Of a stretch of 64,000 bases of DNA, positions 8,790-17,984 are shown in pieces (the first letter of the stretch is position 1; the number at the start of each line of letters is the position of its first letter). The position numbers and the translations under genes are program-made. The stretch is from Roseovarius sp. EL26 (lineage in GTDB: Bacteria; Pseudomonadota; Alphaproteobacteria; Rhodobacterales; Rhodobacteraceae), in the NCBI RefSeq assembly GCF_900327775.1, contig NZ_OUMZ01000007.1:186115-250114 (forward strand). Direction: 5' to 3'. The notes below the pieces were generated by a model that saw only the letters and a program-made list of their open reading frames with translations, made no database searches and was not told where the DNA came from.

Positions 8790-9854
8790 ATGAGCATTTT
8801 TGTAATTGGCTACTATGCCATTCTACTCGTCGGGTCCTGCCTGGCGGCCTACTTCAACAAGCGGTCAGTCTTTCTGCTGCTGTTTTCGCTGACACTCGTT
8901 TCCTTTATCTTGGGGATCGTTGGCGGAACCGGTGCGCTGAAAATGGTTGTCATCTTTGCTGGTATTCTGGCGATGGCCGCGATGGTATCCTATGCCTTCC
9001 GCGAGTTCCTGATCATGATGGTTTCGGACAATACGGCCAAAGAGCTTCGGACAGCACCGCTGACCGCAGCCTTCGGGATGTTTATCATCTTCACCTATGC
9101 GATCGCAGGCATCTTTGCGCCGTGGATTGCACCGTTTGGTGAGGCTGAGATTATCTCGTCCGCTTTTGCTCCGGCAGATGAAAACATGCTACTGGGCGCG
9201 GACCAGCTTGGCCGGGATATGTTTAGCCGGATTGTATACGGTGCACGTAACTCTGTTGGGTTATCATTATCCGCAACTATCGCTGCGTTCATTATGGGAG
9301 CAGGGGCTGGTATGTTGGCCGCAACAAAGGGTGGATGGTTTGATCAGTTCATGGGGCGTTTCGCCGATGTGATTATGTCAATCCCATCATTGATTTTTGC
9401 TCTTTTGATGCTGTCAATCTTTGGCTCAAGCATGATCGTGATCATCATCGCCGTGGCAATCATCTATGCTCCACGTGTCTTCCGTTTGACACGTGCGGTC
9501 GCAGGGGATGTCGTGGTTATGGATTACATCGAAGCGGCCAAGCTGCGCGGTGAGGGAACAGGTTATCTGATCCGCAAAGAAATCCTGCCGAACTCGACAG
9601 CGCCACTGGTGGCGGAATTCGGACTGGAGTTCTGCTTCGTGTTCCTGCTGGTTGCTGGCCTGTCCTTCCTTGGGCTTGGTATCCAGCCGCCAACAGCCGA
9701 CTGGGGTTCAATGGTGCGTGAGAACGCAACACTGATCTCGTTTGGTGAACTTACCCCACTGATCCCTGCTGCGGCCATTGCTTTGCTGACGGTTGCGGTC
9801 AACTTCGTTGTTGACTGGATGCTGTTCCGGTCCTCAGGTCTGAAGGAGAAATAA
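8790..9854 (+). CDS. ABC transporter permease, DppC/OppC-like with extended N-terminus
   Basis: Second permease of the same importer. At 354 residues it is longer than the roughly 300 typical for DppC: the first 80 or so residues add three hydrophobic segments (IGYYAILLVGSCLAAYF, VFLLLFSLTLVSFILGIV and MVVIFAGILAMAAMVSYA) before the usual DppC core. The core shows LGADQLGRDMFSRIVYGARNS, a DppC hallmark, and the EAA loop AAKLRGEGTGYLIRKEILPN. The ribosome site AAGGAGG lies 10 nt before the ATG. It is followed by the ATPase gene after 3 nt. The extra N-terminal helices are a visible departure from the standard family plan. Confidence 0.9.
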   Translation: MSIFVIGYYAILLVGSCLAAYFNKRSVFLLLFSLTLVSFILGIVGGTGALKMVVIFAGILAMAAMVSYAFREFLIMMVSDNTAKELRTAPLTAAFGMFIIFTYAIAGIFAPWIAPFGEAEIISSAFAPADENMLLGADQLGRDMFSRIVYGARNSVGLSLSATIAAFIMGAGAGMLAATKGGWFDQFMGRFADVIMSIPSLIFALLMLSIFGSSMIVIIIAVAIIYAPRVFRLTRAVAGDVVVMDYIEAAKLRGEGTGYLIRKEILPNSTAPLVAEFGLEFCFVFLLVAGLSFLGLGIQPPTADWGSMVRENATLISFGELTPLIPAAAIALLTVAVNFVVDWMLFRSSGLKEK

Positions 9855-9857
9855 GAC

Positions 9858-11519
9858 ATGATTAAGAACAAAGACGTTCTTCTGAAAATCAGGGACCTGA
9901 AGATTCAGGGGTATTCTGATGAAACGTGGGTCGACATCATTAAAGGTGTCGATCTCACCCTCCACCGCGGCGAGGTGATGGGTCTGATCGGTGAATCCGG
10001 CGCTGGTAAGTCTACCATTGGTGCCGGTGCCATGGGCTATGCCCGTGATGGCACGCGCATCTCAGAAGGCTCGATCGAGTTTGATGGAATGGAGCTGACC
10101 ACGGCGACTGAAAACGAAAGGCGCGCTTTGCGTGGTAATCGTATCGCGTATGTGGCGCAGTCTGCTGCCGCATCGTTCAACCCGTCGCACAAAATCATCG
10201 ACCAACATACTGAAGCGCCAATTCAATACCGTATTCAAAAGCGGATGGAAGCACAGGAAGACGCGATTGACCTCTATAATCGTCTGCGTCTGCCTAACCC
10301 GGATGAAATCGGTTTCCGGTATCCTCACCAGGTATCGGGTGGTCAGCTGCAGCGTGCGATGACAGCGATGGCGATGTCGTGTCGTCCTGACCTGATCATC
10401 TTTGATGAGCCAACCACAGCGCTTGACGTGACCACGCAGATCGAGGTTCTAGCCGCGATCCGTGATATCGTTGATCAGTTCAACACTGCGGCAATCTATA
10501 TCACGCACGATTTGGCTGTTGTGGCGCAGATGGCGGACACGATCAAAGTTCTGTTGAAAGGCAATGAAGTCGAAGAAGCCTCTACTGAAGAGATGCTTAA
10601 CAACCCGAAAGAGGATTACACTAAATCCCTCTGGGCTGTGCGCAGCTTTGAAAGCCCACAACGATACCGTCCTGAAAATACAACGCCACTGATTTCGGTC
10701 AAAAACGTTGACGCGGCATACGCCAGTGGCCCGAAGATTTTGAACGATGTCTCGTTCGATATCTACGCAGGTATGACTGTCGCAGTCGTGGGTGAATCCG
10801 GTTCCGGAAAATCGACGACCGCGCGGTGTATCACGGGCCTTTTGCCCCCTCAAAAAGGTGAGGTTCTATTCAATGGTACACCGTTCCCACCGGATTATCG
10901 TAACCGGTCAAAGGATGAGCTACGTCAGTGTCAGATGATTTATCAGATGGCGGATACAGCTTTGAATCCCAAGGTGAAGATATCCGAGATCATCGGGCGA
11001 CCAGCACAGTTCTATTCTGGTCTTACCGGGGCAGCATTGAAAAACCGGGTCGACGAGATACTTGACCTGATGGAACTTGACCCATCCAAGTACTACAACC
11101 GATATCCACCAGAGCTTTCTGGCGGTCAGAAACAGCGTATTGGTATCGCCCGCGCACTTGCAGCTGAGCCGACGTTTATTGTCTGCGACGAGGTGACAAG
11201 TGCTCTGGATCAGCTGGTTGCGGAAGGTATCCTACGTCTGTTGGACCGACTGCAGGATGAACTGAACCTTGCTTATATGTTCATCACCCACGATCTGGCG
11301 ACTGTGCGTTCAATCGCTGACGAAGTGATTGTGATGCAGCATGGTAAAGTGGTTGAGCAGGGGCCTAAGGATGATATGTTCAAGCCACCGCACCACCCCT
11401 ATACCGATCTGTTGCTCAGCTCGGTTCCTGAAATGGATCCGAACTGGTTGACAACGCTTCTGGAAGAGCGCGGTGTTGATAATTTGGGTGATGCCGCTGC
11501 TGCAAAAATCAGCAGCTAA
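9858..11519 (+). CDS. Fused double ATP-binding protein of the peptide-type importer (DppD-DppF-like)
   Basis: Cytoplasmic ATPase powering the importer. The 553-residue product contains two complete nucleotide-binding domains in one chain. Domain 1 has Walker A GESGAGKST (about 43-51), signature VSGGQLQRAM and Walker B LIIFDEPTTALD; domain 2 has Walker A GESGSGKST near residue 312, signature LSGGQKQRIG and FIVCDEVTSALD, where the usual DEP is DEV. Both keep H-loops (YITHDLA, FITHDLA). Such fusions replace separate DppD and DppF. It starts 3 nt after the permease stop and is followed by a strong terminator, closing a three-gene operon that lacks a binding protein. Confidence 0.93.
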   Translation: MIKNKDVLLKIRDLKIQGYSDETWVDIIKGVDLTLHRGEVMGLIGESGAGKSTIGAGAMGYARDGTRISEGSIEFDGMELTTATENERRALRGNRIAYVAQSAAASFNPSHKIIDQHTEAPIQYRIQKRMEAQEDAIDLYNRLRLPNPDEIGFRYPHQVSGGQLQRAMTAMAMSCRPDLIIFDEPTTALDVTTQIEVLAAIRDIVDQFNTAAIYITHDLAVVAQMADTIKVLLKGNEVEEASTEEMLNNPKEDYTKSLWAVRSFESPQRYRPENTTPLISVKNVDAAYASGPKILNDVSFDIYAGMTVAVVGESGSGKSTTARCITGLLPPQKGEVLFNGTPFPPDYRNRSKDELRQCQMIYQMADTALNPKVKISEIIGRPAQFYSGLTGAALKNRVDEILDLMELDPSKYYNRYPPELSGGQKQRIGIARALAAEPTFIVCDEVTSALDQLVAEGILRLLDRLQDELNLAYMFITHDLATVRSIADEVIVMQHGKVVEQGPKDDMFKPPHHPYTDLLLSSVPEMDPNWLTTLLEERGVDNLGDAAAAKISS

Positions 11520-11542
11520 AGCTAAACACGATACTTAAAACA

Positions 11543-11577
11543 AAAACGGCGGCTCCAGTGGAGCCGCCGTTTTCTTT
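11543..11577. terminator. Strong bidirectional rho-independent terminator
   Basis: ACGGCGGCTCC (11546-11556) pairs perfectly with GGAGCCGCCGT (11560-11570) around AGT, preceded by AAAA and followed by TTTTCTTT. It ends the transporter operon on the plus strand and the small minus-strand gene coming from 11708. Confidence 0.93.
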
Positions 11578-11594
11578 ATGAGGCCAAATTCTAA

Positions 11595-11708
11595 TTAAGA
11601 TGCGGCTGATAAAACCATCGTCAGCACGATCAGGCCGTATACAACGGCCAGTGCCTGCCAAGATCCTGCACCGTTACGGATTTCGCGGTTCAATTGGTCA
11701 CGGTTCAT
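11595..11708 (-). CDS. 37-residue single-helix membrane protein
   Basis: A very short gene. Its start at 11708 has an almost perfect ribosome site, AAGGAGG, 5 nt before the ATG, and the frame ends in TAA at 11595, just before the bidirectional terminator. The 37-residue product begins MNRDQLNREIRNGAGSWQ and ends with one hydrophobic helix (ALAVVYGLIVLTMVLSAAS), so it should be an inner-membrane single-span protein with a polar cytoplasmic head. Function unknown. A longer in-frame extension to 11954 would run into carB and lacks a ribosome site, so the short form is preferred. It lies downstream of carB on the same strand. Confidence 0.7.
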   Translation of the reverse strand: MNRDQLNREIRNGAGSWQALAVVYGLIVLTMVLSAAS

Positions 11709-11864
11709 GTCGGCCTCCTTACATGAAGGGCACTGTTGATTCTGATGCCATCTGCATCGATAACTCGCAAATAATCCTTTTTTACGCATTCGCAATGACA
11801 AAATGCAGCAAAATATATGCATTTTTCGCAACGCAGCCACGCTCGTTAAGCATAGCTGCGGAGG

Positions 11865-11904
11865 CCTGAAATTAATCATTGTTTTCCAATGAGTTAATTT
11901 CAGG
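11865..11904 (-). terminator. 17-bp inverted repeat after carB
   Basis: CCTGAAATTAATCATTG (11865-11881) pairs with CAATGA-g-TTAATTTCAGG (11887-11904) around a 5-nt loop, with one bulged G at 11893. It begins 12 nt after the carB stop on the minus strand. There is no T-tract on the minus strand after it, so it may be a rho-independent-like 3' stabiliser, a processing hairpin or a protein-binding palindrome separating carB from the small gene downstream. Confidence 0.55.
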
Positions 11905-11916
11905 CGAGGCGAGTGA

Positions 11917-14900
11917 TTAACGAGTGCCCTGCAACGGTGTGACCTCGATGTCACCCTCCTGACGGGCCTTCATTGCCATTGCTGCCGCATGTGCAGCTGC
12001 AGATGTCGTATAGTAAGGCAACTTATCATAAAGCGCGACGGAACGAATTTCACGGCTGTCTTCGACGGCTTGTGCACCTTCGGTCGTATTGATAACCAAC
12101 GAAATTTGCCCATCCTTGAGCATATCAACAATGTTGGGTCGTCCCTCGTAGACTTTGTTCACGATCTGGCAGGCAATGCTATGCTGTTCCAAAAACGCAG
12201 CGGTGCCACGGGTTGCAACAATGGTAAAGCCAAGCTCGACCAGAGTTTGCGCGGTCTCAACCAGCAGATCTGTTTTATCGGAATCTTTGATCGAACAGAA
12301 TACAGCACCTTCTTCAGGTAGGAATGTACCGGCACCCATCTGCGCCTTGAGGAAGGCCCGTGGGAAGGAGACATCCCAACCCATGACCTCACCGGTAGAG
12401 CGCATCTCGGGCCCTAGTATGGTGTCAACGCCGGGGAAACGGGCAAACGGCATCACCGCCTCTTTGACCGAGAACCAAGGCATATTTGGATCAGCCAATG
12501 TCATCTGGTCAGCCATCGGCAGGGAGCCGGGTTTTGCGTCTTCTGGGTAATCGCCACGGTGTGGAAAGTCATCCAGCGTCTCACCAGCCATTAGGCGGGC
12601 CGCGATCGATGCAATTGCTGAATCTGTCGCTTTGGCCACGAAAGGCACGGTGCGGCTGGCGCGTGGGTTGACCTCGATCAGGTAAATCTCATCATCTTTG
12701 ACTGCAAACTGCACGTTCATCAGGCCGCGCACGTTCAACGCCAGAGCCAGCGCCTCGGACTGCTTTTTGATTTCTGCGATGATTTCATCGCTCAACGAAT
12801 ACGGCGGCAAAGAGCAGGCACTGTCGCCGGAGTGAACTCCAGCCTCTTCGATGTGCTGCATGATACCCGTGACATGGACCTTTTCGCCATCACACAGGGC
12901 GTCAACGTCACATTCGATAGCCCCGGACAGATAACTGTCCAGCAAAACCGGACTATCGCCAGAGACGACTACGGCCTCGTTGATGTAGCGTTCCAACTGG
13001 GCTGTATCACGAACAATTTCCATCGCACGGCCACCCAGAACGTAAGAGGGGCGGATCACCAGAGGGAAGCCAATTTCGTCTGCAATCGCAAGCGCCTGCG
13101 CATCGGTGCTGGCAAGGCCATTGTTAGGTTGTTTAAGGCCCAGTTGGTTGACCAGTGCCTGAAAACGTTCGCGGTCTTCAGCCAGATCGATCGCATCTGG
13201 CGAGGTGCCCAGAATTGGAATGCCTTCGGCCTCAAGTGCGTTGGCCAGCTTCAGCGGAGTTTGACCACCGAACTGTACGATTACACCATGCAGGGTGCCG
13301 TTTTCCAGCTCTACCCGCAGGATTTCCATCACGTGTTCAAACGTCAGCGGTTCAAAATACAGACGATCCGAGGTGTCATAATCGGTTGAAACCGTTTCCG
13401 GATTACAGTTGATCATGATGGTTTCATAACCGGCTTTGGTTAGCGAATAACAGGCGTGGCAGCAGCAATAATCAAATTCGATCCCTTGGCCGATCCGGTT
13501 TGGACCGCCGCCCAAGATGACAACCTTCTTGCGCTCGCTGGGGCGAGCTTCGCATTCTACCTCGCCCATCATTGGGGCCTCATAGGTGGAATACATATAA
13601 GGTGTTTGCGCCTCAAATTCAGCCGCACAGGTGTCGATCCGCTTGAAGACGGCAGTGACACCTGCCGCTTGGCGTGTGCGGCGTACATCCGCTTCGGTAA
13701 AGCCGGTCAGCGTTGCCAAACGTGCGTCGGTAAAGCCCAACATCTTGAGGGCGCGCAATTCGGCCTCGGTGTTGGGCAGGCCGTTGGTACGCACGCTTTC
13801 TTCTGCGTCGACGATTTCGCGAATGCGGGCCAGGAACCAAGGGTCAAACGCTGTCGCATTCTGAATTTCATCATCCGTCAGCCCATGCCGCATGGCTTGC
13901 GCAATGGTGCGCATCCGGTCCGGGGTTTGGCGGCTGATCGCTTTGATCACGGCGGCCTTATCTGGCGCACCTTCAATGATGATTTCATCAAATCCGGTCA
14001 GTCCCGTTTCCATCGACGCCAGCGCTTTTTGCAAAGATTCGTGGATCGTGCGGCCGATGGCCATGACCTCGCCCACGGATTTCATCGCGGTGGTCAGGGT
14101 TGGCTCTGAGCCTTGGAACTTTTCAAATGCAAAGCGCGGGATTTTGGTGACAACATAGTCAATTGTCGGCTCAAAGCTTGCCGGGGTGACTTTGGTGATG
14201 TCGTTGTCCAACTCATCAAGCGTATAACCAACCGCCAGCTTCGCCGCGATCTTGGCAATCGGGAACCCAGTGGCTTTGGAGGCTAGCGCGGAAGACCGAC
14301 TGACGCGTGGGTTCATTTCAATGACAACCATACGGCCATCTTCGGGATTGATTGCCCATTGTACGTTCGATCCACCCGTTTCGACGCCGATCTCGCGCAG
14401 AACAGCAATCGAGTCGTTGCGCATCGCCTGATATTCTTTGTCGGTCAGCGTGAGGGCAGGGGCCACGGTGATGGAATCGCCAGTATGCACGCCCATCGGA
14501 TCAACGTTTTCGATGGCGCAGACGATGATGGCGTTGTCGGCTTTGTCGCGCACGACCTCCATCTCGAATTCTTTCCAGCCCAGCAGGCTTTCATCAATCA
14601 GGATCTGATTGACCGGCGAGGCATCAAGCCCGGATTTGCAGTAAAATTCGTAATCGTCGCGGTTATACGCAACACCACCGCCGGTGCCGCCCAATGTGAA
14701 TGCGGGGCGAATGATTGCAGGCAGACCGATGTCGTCAAGCGCGTCCATGCATTCTTCTATGGTGTTGGCGATTGTGGCACGTGGGTTTTCGATGCCCAGA
14801 CGGTCCATCGCTTCGCGGAACAATTTGCGGTCTTCGGCCATCTCAATGGCTTCGCGGTTGGCACCGATCAGTTCGACGCCGAACTCATCCAAGACGCCCA

Positions 14901-15213
14901 AATCTGCCACCGCCAGTGCGGTGTTTAACCCGGTTTGTCCACCCATCGTGGGCAGCAATGCGTCGGGACGTTCTTTTTCGATGATCTTGGCAACTACTTC
15001 GGGCGTGATCGGCTCGATATACGTGGCATCGGCCAGCTCAGGGTCGGTCATGATTGTGGCTGGGTTCGAGTTTACCAGAATGACCCGGTAACCCTCTTCG
15101 CGCAGCGCCTTACAGGCTTGTGCGCCAGAGTAATCAAATTCACATGCCTGGCCGATGACGATTGGGCCGGCTCCGATGATCATGATGGATGAAATATCGG
15201 TTCTTTTTGGCAT
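11917..15213 (-). CDS. carB: Carbamoyl-phosphate synthase large chain
   Basis: CarB makes carbamoyl phosphate from bicarbonate, ammonia (delivered by CarA from glutamine) and two ATP, feeding pyrimidine and arginine synthesis. The 1098-residue product has the usual duplicated ATP-grasp plan: the first half opens with [20 protein letters not shown], the second (about residue 567) with [19 protein letters not shown]. Both halves have the ENFERP-type [16 protein letters not shown] and [16 protein letters not shown] motifs. A C-terminal MGS-like regulatory domain ([24 protein letters not shown]) completes it. Start ATG at 15213 has GAGGGAC 6 nt upstream. carA is not in the window, so carAB is split here. 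Confidence 0.97.
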   Translation of the reverse strand: MPKRTDISSIMIIGAGPIVIGQACEFDYSGAQACKALREEGYRVILVNSNPATIMTDPELADATYIEPITPEVVAKIIEKERPDALLPTMGGQTGLNTALAVADLGVLDEFGVELIGANREAIEMAEDRKLFREAMDRLGIENPRATIANTIEECMDALDDIGLPAIIRPAFTLGGTGGGVAYNRDDYEFYCKSGLDASPVNQILIDESLLGWKEFEMEVVRDKADNAIIVCAIENVDPMGVHTGDSITVAPALTLTDKEYQAMRNDSIAVLREIGVETGGSNVQWAINPEDGRMVVIEMNPRVSRSSALASKATGFPIAKIAAKLAVGYTLDELDNDITKVTPASFEPTIDYVVTKIPRFAFEKFQGSEPTLTTAMKSVGEVMAIGRTIHESLQKALASMETGLTGFDEIIIEGAPDKAAVIKAISRQTPDRMRTIAQAMRHGLTDDEIQNATAFDPWFLARIREIVDAEESVRTNGLPNTEAELRALKMLGFTDARLATLTGFTEADVRRTRQAAGVTAVFKRIDTCAAEFEAQTPYMYSTYEAPMMGEVECEARPSERKKVVILGGGPNRIGQGIEFDYCCCHACYSLTKAGYETIMINCNPETVSTDYDTSDRLYFEPLTFEHVMEILRVELENGTLHGVIVQFGGQTPLKLANALEAEGIPILGTSPDAIDLAEDRERFQALVNQLGLKQPNNGLASTDAQALAIADEIGFPLVIRPSYVLGGRAMEIVRDTAQLERYINEAVVVSGDSPVLLDSYLSGAIECDVDALCDGEKVHVTGIMQHIEEAGVHSGDSACSLPPYSLSDEIIAEIKKQSEALALALNVRGLMNVQFAVKDDEIYLIEVNPRASRTVPFVAKATDSAIASIAARLMAGETLDDFPHRGDYPEDAKPGSLPMADQMTLADPNMPWFSVKEAVMPFARFPGVDTILGPEMRSTGEVMGWDVSFPRAFLKAQMGAGTFLPEEGAVFCSIKDSDKTDLLVETAQTLVELGFTIVATRGTAAFLEQHSIACQIVNKVYEGRPNIVDMLKDGQISLVINTTEGAQAVEDSREIRSVALYDKLPYYTTSAAAHAAAMAMKARQEGDIEVTPLQGTR

Positions 15214-15341
15214 GGGTCCCTCGTGTCAACAGCTGGCAAATTGAAGCGGGTTATAGACATCAAATGTCTGTGTGCAAGAGCTTGTTGGCAGCGCATCTCG
15301 CCTCACCTATGTAAGGGGAAACCACGAGGGACGCAAAACCA

Positions 15342-16004
15342 ATGAACCACCAATTAATTCAGGCGAGGCGGCATGCGTTGTTATGGCTGGAAATGATTGG
15401 CATTTTTGTGATTTCCCCAGTTATCATGGCTGTCTTTTTACCACCAAATTGGCTGTTCTCGGCGTTGTTTTTATTGATGCTTTTGGGGCTTTGGCTGCTC
15501 TACCGGACGCCGAGTTTTAGTTATAGTGATTTATATCGTGGCTTTTCGGCCATAAACTGGGCGGTGATTTTTGGCTTTTTCGCTGCGACGGCAGTGGTCT
15601 GCTATGCCGTGGTGATATATTTTGCGCCACATGCGGCCTTTGGTCTAGCGCGGCACAACTTACCACTGCTCCTTATGATTCTGCTGCTTTATCCGGTTCT
15701 TTCGGCCTTGCCACAGGAAATTGTCTATCGCGCGCTGTTCTTTGAGCGGTACAAGGCCATACTCCCATCTCCCGGTGCCGCCGTAGTGTTGAACAGCGCG
15801 TTGTTTGCACTGGCGCATCTGATGTACTGGAATATCGTTGTGACATTGATGACCTTTTGCGGCAGTCTATTGTTTGCGCATTCCTATGCGATTGGGCGCA
15901 ACTTTCCGCAGGCTGTGCTGTTACATGCCATTGGGGGGAACCTCGTTTTCATCTTTGGTCTCGGAATTTACTTCTATTCCGGCAACGTGACCCGGCCTTT
16001 CTGA
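15342..16004 (+). CDS. CPBP-family intramembrane metalloprotease-like protein
   Basis: CPBP (Abi/CAAX-protease, Rce1-like) proteins are polytopic membrane proteases. The 220-residue product has about six hydrophobic segments. Motif 2 is FALAH (residues 155-159) and motif 3 is HAIGGN (195-200), both intact. Motif 1, normally EExxxR, reads QEIVYR (125-130): the first glutamate is glutamine, so activity may be reduced or altered. The start ATG has GAGGGA about 10 nt upstream and is divergent from carB across 128 bp. It stands alone before pabB. Substrate unknown. Confidence 0.82.
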   Translation: MNHQLIQARRHALLWLEMIGIFVISPVIMAVFLPPNWLFSALFLLMLLGLWLLYRTPSFSYSDLYRGFSAINWAVIFGFFAATAVVCYAVVIYFAPHAAFGLARHNLPLLLMILLLYPVLSALPQEIVYRALFFERYKAILPSPGAAVVLNSALFALAHLMYWNIVVTLMTFCGSLLFAHSYAIGRNFPQAVLLHAIGGNLVFIFGLGIYFYSGNVTRPF

Positions 16005-16089
16005 ATATTCAGAAACCAGATACCGAAAAATGGCTGTCATTTCGCGCGCAAGCGAGTAGATACACCCATCACCAGACGGAGCGCATGGC

Positions 16090-17214
16090 GTGAAGATTCG
16101 CTTTGATCATGGCCCATCCGAGGCCCCTTGCTGTTTTTCCCAGCCAATAAAGCAGATTGTGGCGGCTGAACCCGCCGATGTGCCACATGCTTTGCAACAA
16201 CTGGATGAGGCGCGCAAGGCGGGCCATTGGTTGGCAGGTTATGCCAGTTATGAGTTGGGTTATGTGCTGGAGCCACGCCTGCATGCGCTGATGCCACAAC
16301 ATCGCCGCCTGCCTTTGCTGAACTTCGGTGTATATGAGGGGCCCAAGGCGGCTGATCCACTTGCACAAGCTGACGCAGGGTTTGCGGAATTCGCGGCAGG
16401 TTGGGATCAAGAGACCTATGCAGAAGCATTTCAAAAGGTGCATGACTATATTTGCGCGGGCGATATTTATCAGGCCAATCTGACCTTTCCGCTTGCGGTT
16501 CAGGGGCAGGGTGAGGCCGAAGCAATATATCGCGCACTTTGCGAGGTTCAGCCCGTGCGCTACGGCGCGATGATACAGGAGGCGGGCCGCCCGGATATCC
16601 TGTCGCGCTCCCCCGAGCTGTTCTTTAAAACCACACCCGATGGCCGGGTTGAAACCCGCCCTATGAAAGGTACGCAGCCGCGCAGTGAAGATGCAACTGA
16701 AGACGCGCGGCGCCGCTATTTTTTGCAAACGGATGAAAAGAACCGTGCCGAAAATCTGATGATTGTGGATTTGCTGCGCAATGATATTTCACGTATTTGC
16801 GAGGTGGGCAGTGTTGAGGTGCCGGAACTCTTTGCGATTGAAAGCTTTGAGACCGTGCATCAGATGACCTCACTTGTGGCGGGGCAGATGCATGCGGGCA
16901 CTGAACTGTCCGATATTTTCCGGGCGCTTTTCCCGTGTGGTTCAATCACCGGGGCCCCCAAGTTGCGCGCGATGGAGATCATTGCCGAGCTGGAATATCA
17001 GGCGCGCGATATCTATTGCGGTACTATCGGTTGGGCCGCACCGGATGGACATGCTGAGTTTAACGTCGCGATCCGCACCTTGATGATGGAGAACACCCAC
17101 GTCACGATGAATGTGGGCGGCGGCGTCGTCTATGACAGCACCGCCGAAAGCGAATATGAGGAAGCGTTATGGAAAACCCGCTTTGCCCGCCTTCTGACCC
17201 GAACTTCCGACTGA
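16090..17214 (+). CDS. pabB: Aminodeoxychorismate synthase component I
   Basis: PabB converts chorismate and ammonia to 4-amino-4-deoxychorismate in folate synthesis. The 374-residue product, shorter than E. coli PabB, has the chorismate-binding core: DIYQANLTFPLAV, ELFFKTTPDGRVETRPMKGT, the EKNRAENLMIVDLLRNDISR motif and FPCGSITGAPKLRAMEIIAE with a C-terminal GGGVVYDSTAESEYEE. The start is GTG (16090), the first codon that gives a sensible N-terminus; an ATG at 16085 is out of frame. Its 3' end overlaps pabC by 46 nt, so the two are tightly coupled. pabA is not in the window. Confidence 0.93.
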   Translation: MKIRFDHGPSEAPCCFSQPIKQIVAAEPADVPHALQQLDEARKAGHWLAGYASYELGYVLEPRLHALMPQHRRLPLLNFGVYEGPKAADPLAQADAGFAEFAAGWDQETYAEAFQKVHDYICAGDIYQANLTFPLAVQGQGEAEAIYRALCEVQPVRYGAMIQEAGRPDILSRSPELFFKTTPDGRVETRPMKGTQPRSEDATEDARRRYFLQTDEKNRAENLMIVDLLRNDISRICEVGSVEVPELFAIESFETVHQMTSLVAGQMHAGTELSDIFRALFPCGSITGAPKLRAMEIIAELEYQARDIYCGTIGWAAPDGHAEFNVAIRTLMMENTHVTMNVGGGVVYDSTAESEYEEALWKTRFARLLTRTSD

Positions 17215-17813
17215 TCGAAACCTTTGGGTTTGCGCCGGAGCTGGGATGTATGCGGCTGGATCTGCATCTGGAACGTTTGTCAAAATCGGCGGCGGCCTTT
17301 GGCATTGCTTTTGATCGTGATCAGGCCTGTGACATGGCTAACGCCATCACCAGCGAAGTCGCTCTTAGATGCCGCATGACACTGGACCCCTTCGGGAAAG
17401 TTGACCTGGTCACGGCGCAGATGAGCGAGACTCCTGTGGGCAAATGGACACTGGCCGTCGCACCAGAACGCCTGAAAAGCGATACGATTTGGTTGGCCTA
17501 TAAGACAACGCAAAGAACACTCTACGATCAAACGCGTGCAAATCTGCCAACCGGTGTGGACGAGTTAATATTCCTGAATGAACGCGGCGAGGTGTGCGAG
17601 GGAACCATTACAAACATCTTTATTGAGACAGCTAAGAGGGCATTAGTCACGCCGCCGTTGACCTCGGGACTGTTACCGGGGGTGCTCCGCCACTGCGAGA
17701 TCGCCTGTGGGCGCTACGCTGAGCAGATCATTACGCTGGATGATCTCAATCAGGCGCGGCAGATCTGGGTCGGTAATTCACTGCGCGGATTGATCCCATC
17801 CCGCATGGTCTGA
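17169..17813 (+). CDS. pabC: Aminotransferase class IV, probable 4-amino-4-deoxychorismate lyase
   Basis: The 214-residue product is a short class IV (BCAT-like fold) PLP protein; next to pabB it is most simply PabC, which splits aminodeoxychorismate into 4-aminobenzoate and pyruvate. Visible family features: RLDLHLERLSKSAAAFGI near the start, TQRTLYDQTR with the region of the PLP lysine (YKTTQRTLYD), LNERGEVCEGTITNIFI (EGTxxN binding the cofactor ring nitrogen region) and TSGLLPGVLR. It begins inside pabB (46-nt overlap) in a different frame. A D-amino-acid or branched-chain aminotransferase role is possible on fold alone, but context favours folate. Confidence 0.85.
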   Translation: MENPLCPPSDPNFRLIETFGFAPELGCMRLDLHLERLSKSAAAFGIAFDRDQACDMANAITSEVALRCRMTLDPFGKVDLVTAQMSETPVGKWTLAVAPERLKSDTIWLAYKTTQRTLYDQTRANLPTGVDELIFLNERGEVCEGTITNIFIETAKRALVTPPLTSGLLPGVLRHCEIACGRYAEQIITLDDLNQARQIWVGNSLRGLIPSRMV

Positions 17814-17910
17814 TCCACGATATTCAGCACCGCTTGTATGGCTTAGGGCGTTGAATTTGGCAGATACGGTGTTTTTTCGAAATTGTGCGGTGTCATCTGA
17901 CCCGCCCCCC

Positions 17911-17939
17911 TTGACTTTAGCCCCCGGCCAAGGTGTATC
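17911..17939 (+). promoter_or_regulatory. Putative sigma-70-type promoter for aspS
   Basis: TTGACT (17911-17916) and TGTATC (17934-17939) are separated by exactly 17 bp, in a C-rich context (CCCC before the -35) often seen in Rhodobacterales housekeeping promoters. The -10 matches the consensus at only 3 of 6 positions. It is 45 bp before the aspS ATG. Confidence 0.5.
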
Positions 17940-17984
17940 GACGCCGATCGGAATAGCGCCCCACGCGGGGCCGGAAAGGGCATC

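Noticed and set aside
12155-15192. Many open frames on the plus strand opposite carB, one of 217 codons
   Set aside because: They are antisense shadows of a long, well-conserved gene; none has a ribosome site or known motif.
15255-15269. AGACAT-CAA-ATGTCT palindrome in the carB/CPBP gap
   Set aside because: Only six-base arms; too weak to call an operator without conservation.
15216-15332. GTCCCTCGTG (15216-15225) and CACGAGGGAC (15323-15332) form an inverted pair between carB and the CPBP gene
   Set aside because: Each contains the ribosome site (GAGGGA) of one of the two divergent genes, which explains the symmetry.
11899-15370. TTCAGGCGAGGCG occurs at 11899-11911 and again at 15358-15370, flanking carB like a direct repeat
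   Set aside because: The second copy is inside the CPBP coding start and there is no sign of mobility; 13 bases by chance is plausible in this length.
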